From: Microglena sp. YARC | Taxonomy: Eukaryota; Chlorophyta; Chlorophyceae; Chlamydomonadales; Chlamydomonadaceae | Length of the DNA stretch: 64,000 bases | Direction: 5' to 3' | Assembly (NCBI GenBank): GCA_022414725.1 | Contig: CM039462.1 | Coordinates: forward strand, 46,447,885 to 46,511,884 | Part shown: positions 32,901-43,232 of the stretch, in pieces | Position numbering within the stretch: the stretch's first letter is position 1 | Layout of the letters: the number at the start of each line of letters is the position of its first letter | Position numbers and translations under genes: made by a program | The notes under the pieces: model-generated | What the model was told of the DNA's origin: nothing | What the model saw: the letters and a program-made list of their open reading frames with translations, nothing else | Database searches by the model: none

Positions 32901-33619
32901 CATGGCCAAATCCACTGTTTCTGACGCCCCTGGAGAGCCCCTGCCGTCTAATAGCCAGTACCTCTCTCTTGTAGGTGCTTTGCTATACCTGGCCACTTGC
33001 ACCAGGCCTGATATTTCCTTTGCTGTTAGCTATTTCCAGGTTCTCTGCTCACCCTACAGTCCCTCTCTGGGGGGCTGCCAAACGGTTACTCTTGTATTTG
33101 AGAACACATTCTCACCTGGGTCTCACTTACACCCACAGCCCTGATTTCACTTTTACTGTCTTTAGTGACTCATCTTATGCTGATGATGGGTCTGACAGGA
33201 GATCTCAGACTGGCTTTGCAGTTCTAGCTGGTGGGTGCATTGTTAACTGGATGAGCAAGCGACAGCCTACTGTTGCTATTAGCTCTAGTGAGGCTGAGTA
33301 TCAGGCCCTGTCCCAGGCTGCCAGGGAGGTCCAATGGTTGAAGAAATTGAGGGTGGATCTGGGTCTGCCTTGTGCTTTGGTTACAATTCAGGGTGACAAC
33401 TTAGGTTCCCTGAGTTGGGCCACTGACTGGCAGCTTCTGCCTCGCAGCAAGCACATTGATGTTATTCATCACTACATCAAGGAGCTGGTGGAGGATGGCC
33501 AACTGGCTGTTGCCTATGTTAACACTGTGGATAACTGTGCTGACCCCTTCACCAAGCCCCTTGATCCTGCTGTGTTCTGGCGGTTTGTCCGTATGCTTGG
33601 AATGACCGCTACTTCTTAG
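29916..33619 (+). pseudogene. Pol of Copia element B, three disabling lesions
   Basis: It starts in the gag frame right after UAG (GAG GTA AGC ...). Protease WHVDSGAGMS, pre-integrase WHRRLGHP ... CDACQKAKG, integrase LHLDIMGP / CLRSDRAKEF / NATVERYN, reverse transcriptase LDIKTAFLNAKL / YVDDF and RNase H SSSEAEYQALSQA are all present. The lesions against element A are a nonsense change CAG to TAG at 30279, one extra G near 30913, and a two-base loss near 33033. Stop at 33617-33619. About 1235 codons if continuous. Confidence 0.92.
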
Positions 33620-33940
33620 GGTCATTTTTTAGTTTTTTGGTTACATACGTTTCTTGTTTTTTGGTTATCATTGTATGGCATTAGGTTCCTATTCCCGGAT
33701 CGGGTTTTCTATACCGTTGTTACCCGTCATTGATATTCGGTTATCCTCTTTTCTCCCTTGGCACTCTTTGGTATTTTGCCTTGGTCCATTCCTTCATTTA
33801 CACCCTTTGGGTTACATTTGAAGTTCTCTCGTTTTTTCGGAGTTCTTTAAAAAAAAAATTAATCTGTTACATATAGTTCTATGTCCCCAGTGCCATAGGT
33901 GGAGTAGTAGTATTGTATGTCACCTGTGTCATAGGTGGAG

Positions 33941-34334
33941 TGTCAGCATGAATTGCGGTGCTCTCAAGCGTTTTATGACTTGGTGACTACTTATGTACTC
34001 CCTTAGAACTATCGGCCCTGATAGCTTCCCATAGTGATAGCTTCCCGTAGAACTGAGTCATCCTTTAGTGACTCAGTGTCAGCTTCCTATTGACTGCCTG
34101 TCTCTCTGTGTCTTATCGGTCTCTCCCTGACATCTCCTGTGTTAAACGGTGTCAGGGTGACAAGATCCGGGCTTAGGGTCTATTCAGGTTACAGGCATCC
34201 ACTTCGCCCACCGCTGGTGTCCTTTAGTGTACGTCCTTGCTTGTAACGTTATTCTCGTCTCTGTGTATAGATTGGCGCGTCTGTCTCCGCTGCATACATC
34301 TCTGTCCACTCTTAGAAGTGCTTAATAGCTGATA
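33941..34334 (+). repeat. 3' LTR of Copia element B (394 bp)
   Basis: Direct repeat of 27290-27683, followed by the target duplication GCAGT at 34335-34339. Confidence 0.95.
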
Positions 34335-34339
34335 GCAGT

Positions 34340-35921
34340 GTTAGGCTCCAAGGATGCAGTGGCTGGAGGATGAGAACGAGCGCTGAAAGGATCATGGGTA
34401 GGATCTCACACCGACTGCCCCAAGACAAACCCTAGGCCACCCAGGGCCCTGACAACCATTGAGCCCCACCACCTCCAGCACTGCTTAGGACTCAGGGTTG
34501 AGTGTTATCTTCTTGGATGCCTATGTTCTCTTTCATTTAGCCCTGTCCATATATATGTGGATATATCCAGGATATGTTAACATATCCATATGGTCATATG
34601 ATGAAATTAAATTGTCACTGTAGCACGAAATCAGGTCCCCCATCGGTTAAACGATTGCTTGGGGTTCAGTTTATCAGTGCTTTCTCTTTTTAAGCCCTTC
34701 CTATACGGTTGGGCAAGTCCCTTAAGCCTATTTGGCCTACCCCAGGACTGTAAGATACATGCATGGACTTTACTTTGCTGGTGGGCCTAGACCACCACTG
34801 ACTGTTGTACAATGTACACTTGTACTATTGTTAGTTGTTACACTTGTACTGTTGTCAGCTCAGCATTTCGCTTGCACTTCAGATACCGGTATGTCGTACT
34901 TTCCAACGTCATGCCGAGCTGTCTGTAAATTGGAGTTATTACAGCTCATGCTATAATAAGGACTTTCTGTAACTGTATAACCACGTTTCATGAGCTAAAC
35001 TCTAAGTTTCACAAGCCCAAATCTACGTTTGCAATATACTGTAATGGACCCCCCCAAATCTGCGTTCGAGGCGTGAAAAATAACAATGGTCGCTGTATAC
35101 CGGTACCGCACGGGGTCCCATTTTCTGGGGTGAAAACTTCCAATTAAGAATTGCAGTCCCTTCAGCTTTGAGCTCTCTAGTGTGCTCCCTGGTTTCCGTG
35201 GGTGGGTATCACAAGGGGGGGATTTAACTTGGGAGACGGTATGAAGCCCAGAGTTGGCTGAAAACCATAAGTAATTGTTGTACACACTTTGTATACGCAT
35301 TTAATTAATATGTACAAATACTTTGTATACGTATTCTCTATTTACTGTATTACAAACGTATAGTCCGGGGGGGGGGGGGGGGGGGATAGGGTTCTCGCCT
35401 GTTGGGTTTTAGAGCTCTAGCCTTAGACTCTAAGACTCTAAGATTTTTGTCGATTTGAAAGCTGCTACAAATATCCCCCAATAGACATAGTGGATCCCGG
35501 GCGATTTGCTTACATTTCTGGGGTCCAACCATTGAACCATTAGATACATTACATTCGCATCACCATGATCATATTTTGGTACATAAATGTTTCGTGATGG
35601 ACCTAATACTTACATGGACCTACTGGGCCCCTGCACTAAGCCCTTCATTATACCTCATGTAGCCTGGAATTGAGCTCTGAATGACCCTAATTTGAGCCTA
35701 AGTAAGCCCAACTGTAGCACTGAATTGCCTCTTTCCAGCCGTCAATAAGTCTTTAGCTGGCCCTTGCATGGACTAATGGACCAAATATGGCCCTGCAGTG
35801 AGCCCTTCATCATACCATTCTTAGACCTTACATGGACGTCATTAAGCCTGGCATTGAGCTCTGAATGACCGAATTAGCTCTTCACATCTTCGATTTATTG
35901 GGGATAACTCTAAACGCGCCC
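34340..35921. other. Spacer with one interspersed-repeat copy, no gene seen
   Basis: Short open frames only. 34610-34760 is a copy of an interspersed repeat (TTAAGCCCTTCCTA ... TTGGCCTACCCC) also found at 38870-38960, and inverted at 52785-52935. A poly(G) run lies at about 35368-35385. Confidence 0.6.
34610..34760 (+). repeat. Interspersed repeat family 1, copy 1
   Basis: Shares CACTGTAGCACGAA, TTAAACGATTGCTTGGGGT, AAGCCCTTCCTA and CAAGTCCCTTAAGCC with the copies at 38870-38960 (plus) and 52785-52935 (minus). Class unknown. Confidence 0.75.
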
Positions 35922-37862
35922 TTACATTACATTACATTACATTACATTACATTACATGTTAAAGTCTACTTGACACCGCGAGGGTGTATGAGACTCTGTG
36001 CTTTAAACAAAAAGAAAAAGCACCCACAAAGCAAAAAACCCCATTACATCAGGGGTGTGTCGAGGACAAACAAACCAAACTCCCAACCACCGTTTTGGTG
36101 GCGTAGGTATTAAACCCCTTAGAGCAGGACCCAGATCTCAACCACTTACAGTGGCGGAGGTAAGAAGCTAACAAATGAGAAGTCTCAAGAAGAAAAAAAA
36201 GGGATAATAAATTACGGTGCCACTAAGCAGTCCAGGGCTTCCTGTCTTGCTCTTCTACAAGTAGAAAGATAGTCGGCTAGGTTGCTCCAAAAAGACTTAG
36301 TGCCATTTCCATTCATAAAGGTTCTGAATGTGGAATCGCAGAATTCCACATTCCATACGGTTAAGTCGGTATCCTCATGGACATGCCTATAAATATCTGT
36401 AAACAGATTCTGGTAGCGGAGGCGAATATCATTATAAAAAGGGCACTCAAACATATGCATTTCATCCTCAGTTTTTTGGAACCCACACATTTGACAGTGT
36501 CTCATTGAGCGAGGGATGTGTGCTCTATCCACCACCCTCATTCTTTCTGTGTTCAGCCAATGGGAACCCATTCTAAACTGTGCTATAGAACGAATCTGAT
36601 CCTGCTTATGTAAGGCGGATGTAAAAGGAATCAAGCCATTCTCATCATTGCTGTTGGCTGCGAACCATTTTTGGTATCGGAGGCGTTTAAAGCCAACCCT
36701 TCTCTCATCAGGGATGTCTCTAACTGCATTGGTGTCACTTGGGTACTTAAACCTCCATGACTCAAAAACTTCAGACATAATACCTTCGACATCGACAGCC
36801 TCCAAAATGTTGATGTTTTTACTGGATCCTAGCTTGTGGAGAGCACAACGCAAGTCATGAACCCAGCCAGTGTTGGAGTCAAAAGATTCCTCAAGAGCCA
36901 TTCTAATGAGATCCTCAGGTTCTTTATGTATGGTCTTGTTCCAGAAGCGCAAAGCTTGTTTAAGCCAAGCAAAACACAACGGGGTTCTACCCAGCTCTTC
37001 CATGATAATATTAGATGTAGTAGATTGGCAAACACCCAACATTTGTTTAAGTATACCTCTATGCCATTTCTCACAAGCATGGTCATTTGAGATAAGTGTG
37101 TTGTTCAGAATAGAAGGAGCCCACACCTCACAGCCAAAATTCAGGATAGGTTGTACAAGAGAATCAAACAGGTGGGTGAGAATATCAATATTGTATATCT
37201 CCATAGTATGGCATCGCCTACGAAGCATGTGGTGTGCCTTTTGGGCCTTAGTGAGCATCCTAGAAAAAGCAGCTTTTGCACGATTGCTTGAGTCACCATC
37301 CACAAAGAGGGATCCCAAGTAGATAAAAGATAACTTTGTAGAAAGTTGTGCTCCATCATAGACAAATTTGTAATCAGGATCCATGCGGGCCTCATCACAG
37401 AATTGTTTGTTGAAAACGACAATCTCAGTTTTCTTTATATTCACAGCCATCTTAGTAGCCTCGCAGAAATTTCTCAGGCAGTCAAGCATCGCTTGCATAT
37501 CTGCCGGGGATTCTGCCATTATAGCTAGGTCATCAGCATAAAGTAACAGTTGCAGAATCTTTCCCCTAAGCTCAGCCCCTACATTTGGGAGCTTGGATTG
37601 GAGGAACGATTCAATTCTATCAATGAACAGACCGAATAGGAGTGGGGATAGGGGGTCTCCTTGTTTAACTCCTACAAGGGATGGAAAGGAGGATCCAATG
37701 TCCCCATGTAGGCGAACTTGGAAAACAACATGATTATACATGGACTTCAGAATACTGAGATAGGGGTCCTTGACTCCTAGCCTTGCTAAGCAATCCCATA
37801 GCAAGTCTCTGTTGACCCAATCATAAGCCTTCTTGAAATCAACAAAAGCTGAAGCACGTCTA
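35922..37862 (-). mobile_element. 5'-truncated LINE (non-LTR retrotransposon) with (TGTAA)n tail
   Basis: The minus-strand ORF encodes the RT-to-C-terminus part of a LINE. Downstream on the same strand the copy ends in about 7 tandem TGTAA units (ATTAC on the plus strand, 35922-35957), a typical microsatellite tail of some LINE clades. The 5' break is near 37862: beyond it the sequence matches flanking repeat DNA seen again at 38400-38540 (CTGCAATYCAGGCAACTT, TTTCAAGGAC), so truncation occurred on insertion. Confidence 0.85.
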
Positions 37863-37882
37863 GTGTTCTGCAATCCAGGCAC
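36212..37882 (-). CDS. LINE reverse transcriptase, C-terminal 550 residues
   Basis: Intact 556-codon frame. It begins at RT motif A (FVDFKKAYDWVNRDLL). GVKQGDPLSPLLFGLFID (motif B) and LLYADDLAIM (motif C, catalytic DD) follow, then the thumb region IKKTEIVVF. Near the C-terminus lies CQMCGFQKTEDEMHMFEC, a CX2CX8HX4C zinc finger found at the end of many plant and algal LINE ORF2 proteins. The endonuclease and RT motifs before A are lost. The first ~10 codons, including the ATG at 37882, come from flanking repeat DNA, so the start is accidental. Probably not expressed. Confidence 0.88.
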   Translation of the reverse strand: MPGLQNTRRASAFVDFKKAYDWVNRDLLWDCLARLGVKDPYLSILKSMYNHVVFQVRLHGDIGSSFPSLVGVKQGDPLSPLLFGLFIDRIESFLQSKLPNVGAELRGKILQLLLYADDLAIMAESPADMQAMLDCLRNFCEATKMAVNIKKTEIVVFNKQFCDEARMDPDYKFVYDGAQLSTKLSFIYLGSLFVDGDSSNRAKAAFSRMLTKAQKAHHMLRRRCHTMEIYNIDILTHLFDSLVQPILNFGCEVWAPSILNNTLISNDHACEKWHRGILKQMLGVCQSTTSNIIMEELGRTPLCFAWLKQALRFWNKTIHKEPEDLIRMALEESFDSNTGWVHDLRCALHKLGSSKNINILEAVDVEGIMSEVFESWRFKYPSDTNAVRDIPDERRVGFKRLRYQKWFAANSNDENGLIPFTSALHKQDQIRSIAQFRMGSHWLNTERMRVVDRAHIPRSMRHCQMCGFQKTEDEMHMFECPFYNDIRLRYQNLFTDIYRHVHEDTDLTVWNVEFCDSTFRTFMNGNGTKSFWSNLADYLSTCRRARQEALDCLVAP

Positions 37883-37989
37883 TTCTTGAGATGATCATTT
37901 CAAGGACCTGTTGTGCTCATCATTCAATTCAATCATCAACATATTCAATATTATAGTTCTCAGAATCAAAAGCACGTAGAGTGGCCAGG

Positions 37990-38395
37990 AATACAAGCAC
38001 TAAGAGTGCCCAGCAGAACAAGGACCTGCAGTGCCCAGCAGTACACGGACCTGCAGTGCCCAGCAGTACAAGGACCTGCAGTGCCCAGCAGTACACGGAC
38101 CTGCAGTGCCCAGCAGTACAAGGACCTGCAGTGCCCAGCAGTACAAGGACCTGAAGTGCCCATCAGTACAATCACTTGCAGTGCTCAGCAGTACAAGGAC
38201 CTGCAATGCCCAGCAGTACAAGGACCTGCAGTGCTCAGCAGTACAAGGACCTGAAGTGCCCAGCAGTACGATCACTTGCAGTGCTCAGCAGTACAAGGAC
38301 CTGCAGTGCCCAGCAGTACAAGGACCTGCAGTGCTCAGCAATACAAGGACCTGAAGTGCCCAGCAGTACAAGCACTTGCAGTGCCCAACAGTTGA
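37990..38395. repeat. 25-bp minisatellite, about 15 copies
   Basis: The unit AGGACCTGCAGTGCCCAGCA + GTACA repeats with few changes (GTGCTCAGCA, CTGAAGTG, ATCACTTG variants). Because 25 is not a multiple of three, the long frames across it are artefacts. Confidence 0.95.
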
Positions 38396-39399
38396 AGAAC
38401 CTCTAGAGCTCTGCAATTCAGGCAACTTTTGAAATTATCATTTCAAGGACGTGAACACTAGACCTGTAGTGCTCATCATTCAATTCAATTCAAACCATAT
38501 CCAACATTACAGTGCTCATAAATAAAAGCTTGTAGTGGCCAATAAGCCAGCCAGTCAGCCAGTCATTGTTGTTGTTGCTTCCCATATAGTGGGTGTAGTA
38601 GTATTTATGCTACCCATGTTTTACTCTGCCAGCAGACGGTGAGCAGCCTGAAGGCTGATAAATCATGTAATACAAACAAGCTTACCATATAGCGAGTGCC
38701 CCTTGTCAAGGAAGCGATCGAAGCGAGAAGACAGAATGTGTCCAGGATCTTACTCACCCTCAGGGCTTTTGCCTATTTTGGCCTACCCTTGGACTGCAAC
38801 ATAAATACATACAGGGTGGACAGGGCCGAAATGATTGGGGAGGGGGCATGCATTCATGGTTCTAATCATCAATGCTTTTTCTTTTCAAGCCCTTCCTATC
38901 ACGGATGTGCAAGTCCCTTTAGCCTATTTGGCCTACCCCTAGACTGTAACACAGTAACATACACACATTGTACATTCACCCATTCAAGCACGAACACGCG
39001 CAGACGTGTTCAACCAAGCTAGCCTTTAGCACCAGCGGTATGTGGGATGAAGGTTCTTGGCATCGTGTCTATGGTATATGTGGTCTTGATTTTGAAACAC
39101 AGAAAACACGACCCAAGGAACTAGGGTTGTTGGTAGCGATGCAATACTCAGCCAGGGCAGACCGACCACCACTCACCAGTACCAAGGCAAATCATGCACT
39201 ACCCAGGCGACAACTACCAGCATGCAGCCTGTTCATGTTGTAAAACAGGTGTTCAGGGTGTTAAACACCTGTTTACGTACATCATTGGTTCAACATGCAG
39301 ATGTTGCACAGGCGTTTTAACACCCTGAACACTGTTTAATACTCTGAACAGGTGCAGGCTGCCGCAGGGCTACAAAGGCGACCACTAAAAAGGCGACTG
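38396..39399. other. Spacer with short inverted repeat, no gene seen
   Basis: 38870-38960 is interspersed repeat family 1, copy 2. At 39244-39350, AACAGGTGTTCAGGGTGTTAA pairs with its near-complement around TTTTAACACCCTGAACACTG, giving a possible hairpin. No coding evidence. Confidence 0.5.
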
Positions 39400-39417
39400 C
39401 TACCACTACCACGGCGA

Positions 39418-39545
39418 CTGGTTGGTGAGTAGGTAGGTGAGAAGGCGAGTGGGATGGTTGGTGAGTAGGTAGGTGAGAAGGCGAGTGGGGTGGTTGGTGA
39501 GTAGGTAGGTGAGAAGGCGAGTGGGGTGGTTGGTGAGTAGGTACA
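39418..39545. repeat. 36-bp minisatellite, about 3.5 copies
   Basis: The unit GGTTGGTGAGTAGGTAGGTG + AGAAGGCGAGTGGGGT repeats with one-base differences. Frames in it are repeat products. Confidence 0.93.
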
Positions 39546-40244
39546 TGCACTGCCAAGGCAACTACTGCCACTCAGCCACTACTCCGAGTGGTTTCTGACG
39601 TGGTGGCCTGACCAATAGACCCAGATGCTTCCTGCAGTGCAGTCTGGTATATGGTATCGGCGCTGCCTTGCGCCAAGAGTATGTGTACGTTCCGGATAGG
39701 TTGACCGCTAATGCGCTGTAATAAGGTCTGCTGTAATTAACCTTGGTATGGTGTCAACCAGTACCAAGGCAAGTCAACCACTACCAAGGCGACCTCTTTG
39801 GATGTAAGTACATTCAACCACTACCAAGGCAACCACTACGAAGACAAGTCAAAGGCTGGCTGCAAGCGATGCGGAAAATGGGCGTCGCGTAATGGGAGAG
39901 TGGCACCTGAATCGAGTGCAGCGGACCGAAGCCAAGGCTGACAACATAATTAGCGCCAGGGTTATGTGCCGACAAACAAACAGACAAGCAAACGACAAAG
40001 GGGGTAACCCTAGGGGCTCCTGCCCCCCAGAAGGGATGACTCTGCCAAAGCGTCCAAGTAGTCTGCTTACATAAAAGCTTGCTTATGCACTACTCGCTTT
40101 TGCTCTTCGATTGAGCGTGGATTATCCTCCTCCCGTCCCATGAAACAGAGACGCCTGACTTCACTATGTCCAAATAGTCGGCTTGTGAATCCTCCACCAT
40201 AGGTAGGCCTAGCTTTTCAGACATCAGCTGCGTAGCAATGGATG

Positions 40245-40660
40245 GGCGAATGAGTCAGTGAGTGACAGAATGACATAATGAATGGCATACACAATGACAG
40301 AATGAATAAATAACAATGAATGACAGGATGAATGAATACATGTATGATTGATTGGCAGAATGACATAATGAAAGACAGAATGAATAAACGACACAATGAA
40401 TGACATGATGAATGAATGAATGAATGAATGAATGAATAATAAGTGCGCAAATGAATGAATGAATGAATGAATGATTGGATGCATGGATGGCTGGTTGGCT
40501 GGCTGGATGAACAGGTGGATGAATAAATACATTAATGATCAAAGAGATGGCTGGCTTCAAAAATGGCTGGATGGAAGAATGAATGAATGAATGAATGGTT
40601 GGATGCATAGATGGCTGGCTGGCTGGATGAACGGGTGGAAGAATGAATTAATTAATGATC
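40245..40660. repeat. (TGAA)n / GGCTGGCTGGATGAA tetranucleotide-rich block
   Basis: Runs of ATGA/TGAA units (for example 40409-40436) are interleaved with GGATGGCTGGCTGGCTGGATG. Two longer units, GGATGCATGGATGGCTGGTTG and GGATGCATAGATGGCTGGCTG, recur about 120 bp apart. Confidence 0.9.
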
Positions 40661-40904
40661 AAAGAGCTGGCTGGCTCAACATATGTATAATACTGACAGC
40701 ATCCGTTGTTTCTTTTGGGGGATACGCATGACAGCTCCAAGTCAGCTACATGAGCCAGACACTGGGTTAAGCCCAAAGCTTTCAGTTGCATTAAAATGCC
40801 TGCCATGTCAGCTTTCGGATGCACTAGCAAGCTTCAGGTTTGGCACAAGCAAGGGGGAAAAGAGCTGCCTAGAAGCTGCTAAGTGCAGCCCAAAAATCAA
40901 AAGT

Positions 40905-41170
40905 AATCACCTTCCTAACACCTTTCTTTTCTCCGACGACACCATTTTCTCGCTGCATGAGTCTGGCTGAACTAGTCAGAAATGCCCCCCTCGAACTGTA
41001 CGTGTGTGTTGGGGTGTGTTTTGGGGTGTGAGTGCCCCCCCAAGTCTGCGAAAGGCCACGGCAGGCAGGGAGGTTAGCCAGGTCTTCAATCGCTCCCCTT
41101 CCTAACATTCTCGGCAAAGAGAAGGGGGGGTCCTTGGTCTCGTCCTCATTGGGGTAGTATGGGTAGGTGG
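40905..41170 (-). repeat. Degenerate copies of acyltransferase exon 3 end and following intron
   Basis: 41029-41165 copies 41221-41345 (exon 3 end plus intron; shared GGCCACGGCAGG and CCTTCCTAACATTCTCGGCA). The donor is destroyed in the copy (AAGGGGAGCG for AAGGTGGGTG). A weaker third copy is at about 40908-40935. Confidence 0.75.
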
Positions 41171-41279
41171 GGGGAGGAGGTGTGCGTGTGTGTTGGGGTG
41201 TGTTGGGGTATGAGTGCCCCCCCCCCCAAATCTGCGAAAGGCCACGGCAGGGAGCCCAGCCAGGTCTTCAATCACCCAC

Positions 41280-43232
41280 CTTCCTAACATTCTCGGCAAA
41301 GAGAAGGGGGTCCTTGGTCTCGTCCTCATTAGGGAAGTATGGGGGCAGTATCTCCACCTCCAAAAAGTTGACCCACTGACACAAGAGTCGCAAAAAGTGC
41401 CAAGGCTCTATAATGACAGTCCAAGCTGGATTATGGTGCTTGTGCTTGTACTTGTACAGAATTGGCAGGATAGGCCGGCCCAGCACAAAAGCCCCGGTCT
41501 TGAATTTCAACAAGCACTTGCCATTGCTGTGGCGGGTTGACACGGAATAAGTGATTGCTTGTTAGTACAATATCGTTGTCAAGTACAATATCGTACGATA
41601 TATCAATATATCATACACCCCCCCCAACCCCCACCACCACTACATCACAATTACCACCACATAGGATAGCAGTGTGCCCACATACATGTCTTCTCAGGGG
41701 CAGTACCTTTATTATAATGACCACCACCAGCACTCTAGTACCCCCCCCCCCCCCACTACATTACAAGTACCACCACATAGGAAAGCAGTGTACCCACCTA
41801 CATGTCCCCTCAGGGGCTAGTACTTTTATGATGATGACCTCCCCCCCCACTTCATTACAAGCCCCCCCCCCCCCCCGCCCACTACATTACAAGTACCACC
41901 ACATAGGATAGCAGTGTATCCACCTACATTTCCCCTCAGGGTCTAGTACTTTTATTATAAGGACCTCCACCCCCAACCTCACTTATTACAAGCCCCCCTC
42001 CCCCCACCCCACCCCACTACATTACAAGCCCTCCCCACTAACCCCAACACTACATCACAAGTACCACCACATAGGATAGCAGTGTATCCGCCTACATCTT
42101 CCGTCAGGGGCTTTATTAGAACCACCACCACCACCACCACCACTACATTACAAGCACCACCACTTAATAAAAAGTACCACCACTACATTACAAGCACCAC
42201 CACTACATTACAAGTACCACCACATATGATAGCAGTGTACCTACCTACATGTCCCCTCAGGCGCAAGTACCAACAGAGGGTATCCTCCGAGCTTTCCATA
42301 GTTCGGTTCACTCACACGTTTCTCCAGCATGGTGGTCACACTTCCACCCTTCTTACTCTTCGGGATGTAAATGGTTTGTAGTGCCCGTACTGCTGATCCC
42401 AATACTGGAATGCTAGCGTTACGAGCGAGAGCAACACCTGAAAACAAATTACCAGACGAGCACAAGTAATTGGCAAGAATAAGAATTGACAAAACCTGAT
42501 TTTCAATACAACGGTGCTCAAAACTGCATGGCAAGAAGGATTTGGCAAAGGGGTCCATTATGTACGTAGGTGGTTGGCCGTAGTGCATGCAAACGGTTGC
42601 CCCCCCTCCCCCCCCAACTTCACGCCTCGTAATATGGCGTACTATTTATTTATTTACCTGAGGGAGGCAGGATCCAGACCAGAATGAACGCATCCAGCCA
42701 TTATATTCACCTCCTCCTTCTTACAATAAGCAAGAAAGCAAAACATGTTTATTTATAGCTGAGGGATTGGTGGTCGGCCCCAGTTCAAGAAAACGGCTGC
42801 ACCCCCCAACCACATCTCGTAATAAAGCGTACTATTGATTTATTTACCTGATGGAGCCAGGAGCCAGACCAGAATGAACGCATCCAGCCATGAAACGTGG
42901 TTGAACACTACCACAGCTTTGGCTTCCTCCGCCTTTTTTATATTCTCCCGTCCTTTCACTGTCACCTTGAAGCCTAGCATCACCACCACTACCACCAGAA
43001 GCTCCTTGGAAGCTAGGATGATCCTGCGCCTCCAGGCTGGCATGGGGGCCTCTATGTCTCCACATCCCAAGACTGCTAGCACATTGATGAGGGCAATGAG
43101 CACAAGTGCGAGACAGCCAATTAACGCGCGGGGTATCGCTAAGGGTAGCAGCACGACCATCTTGAACGCCTCATAGGCGGTAAATGGACGATCCAGCTCG
43201 ACGAAAGGGGAGTCCTCTATCCGGCTCGCCAT
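41280..43232 (-). CDS. Lysophospholipid acyltransferase (LPCAT/LPEAT-like), 3' end not found
   Basis: Exons on the minus strand: 43232-42848, 42437-42245 and 41526-41280, all GT-AG with agreeing phases, giving 275 residues. Exon 1 has two hydrophobic segments (about residues 30-60 and 90-105) and the catalytic acyltransferase block NHVSWLD (HX4D). Exon 2 gives IPVLG ... TIYI and the substrate-binding EGTC. Exon 3 gives LLKFKTGAF ... PILPILYKY, the later conserved blocks of the family. It would transfer an acyl chain from acyl-CoA to a lysophospholipid in the ER membrane. The protein is open at the last donor (ENVRK); later exons, including any EF-hands, were not recognised. It diverges from IFT74 across ~1 kb. 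The introns hold degenerate copies of its own exon ends. Confidence 0.85.
41681..42117 (-). repeat. Four degenerate copies of acyltransferase exon 2 end plus donor
   Basis: The real exon 2 end (plus strand CTACATGTCCCCTCAGGCGC, 42242-42261) recurs at about 41685, 41800, 41925 and 42092, each with the adjacent intron sequence ACCACCACATAGGATAGCAG. The spacing is ~115-165 bp. The copies lack the rest of the exon. Confidence 0.85.
42645..42710 (-). repeat. Copy of acyltransferase exon 1 end plus donor
   Basis: TATTTATTTACCTGA + GGGAGG and CCAGACCAGAATGAACGCAT duplicate the end of exon 1 at 42840-42890, including the splice donor (TTTACCTG on the plus strand). Confidence 0.85.

Larger units (their letters stand above)
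27290..34334 (+). mobile_element. Complete Copia LTR retrotransposon 'B' (7045 bp)
   Basis: Two 394-bp LTRs (27290-27683 and 33941-34334), TGTCAGC...GCTGATA, with a 5-bp target duplication GCAGT (27285-27289 and 34335-34339). By eye I find no difference between the LTRs, which points to a recent insertion. The interior holds gag, UAG, then pol with the Copia domain order. It carries four coding lesions (see the gag and pol entries), so this copy could not move by itself unless they are assembly errors. Confidence 0.96.

Noticed and set aside
37990..38406. Coding frames in the 25-bp minisatellite
   Set aside because: The unit length shifts the frame at each repeat; every frame stays open only because the unit lacks stops.
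39317..39571. His/Pro/Ser repeat protein on the minus strand
   Set aside because: It is the translation of the 36-bp minisatellite.
40648..40830. Last exon of the acyltransferase on the minus strand
   Set aside because: The frame shows no similarity to the family's C-terminal region and shares words with an interspersed repeat (AGCTGCCTAGAAGCTGC type).
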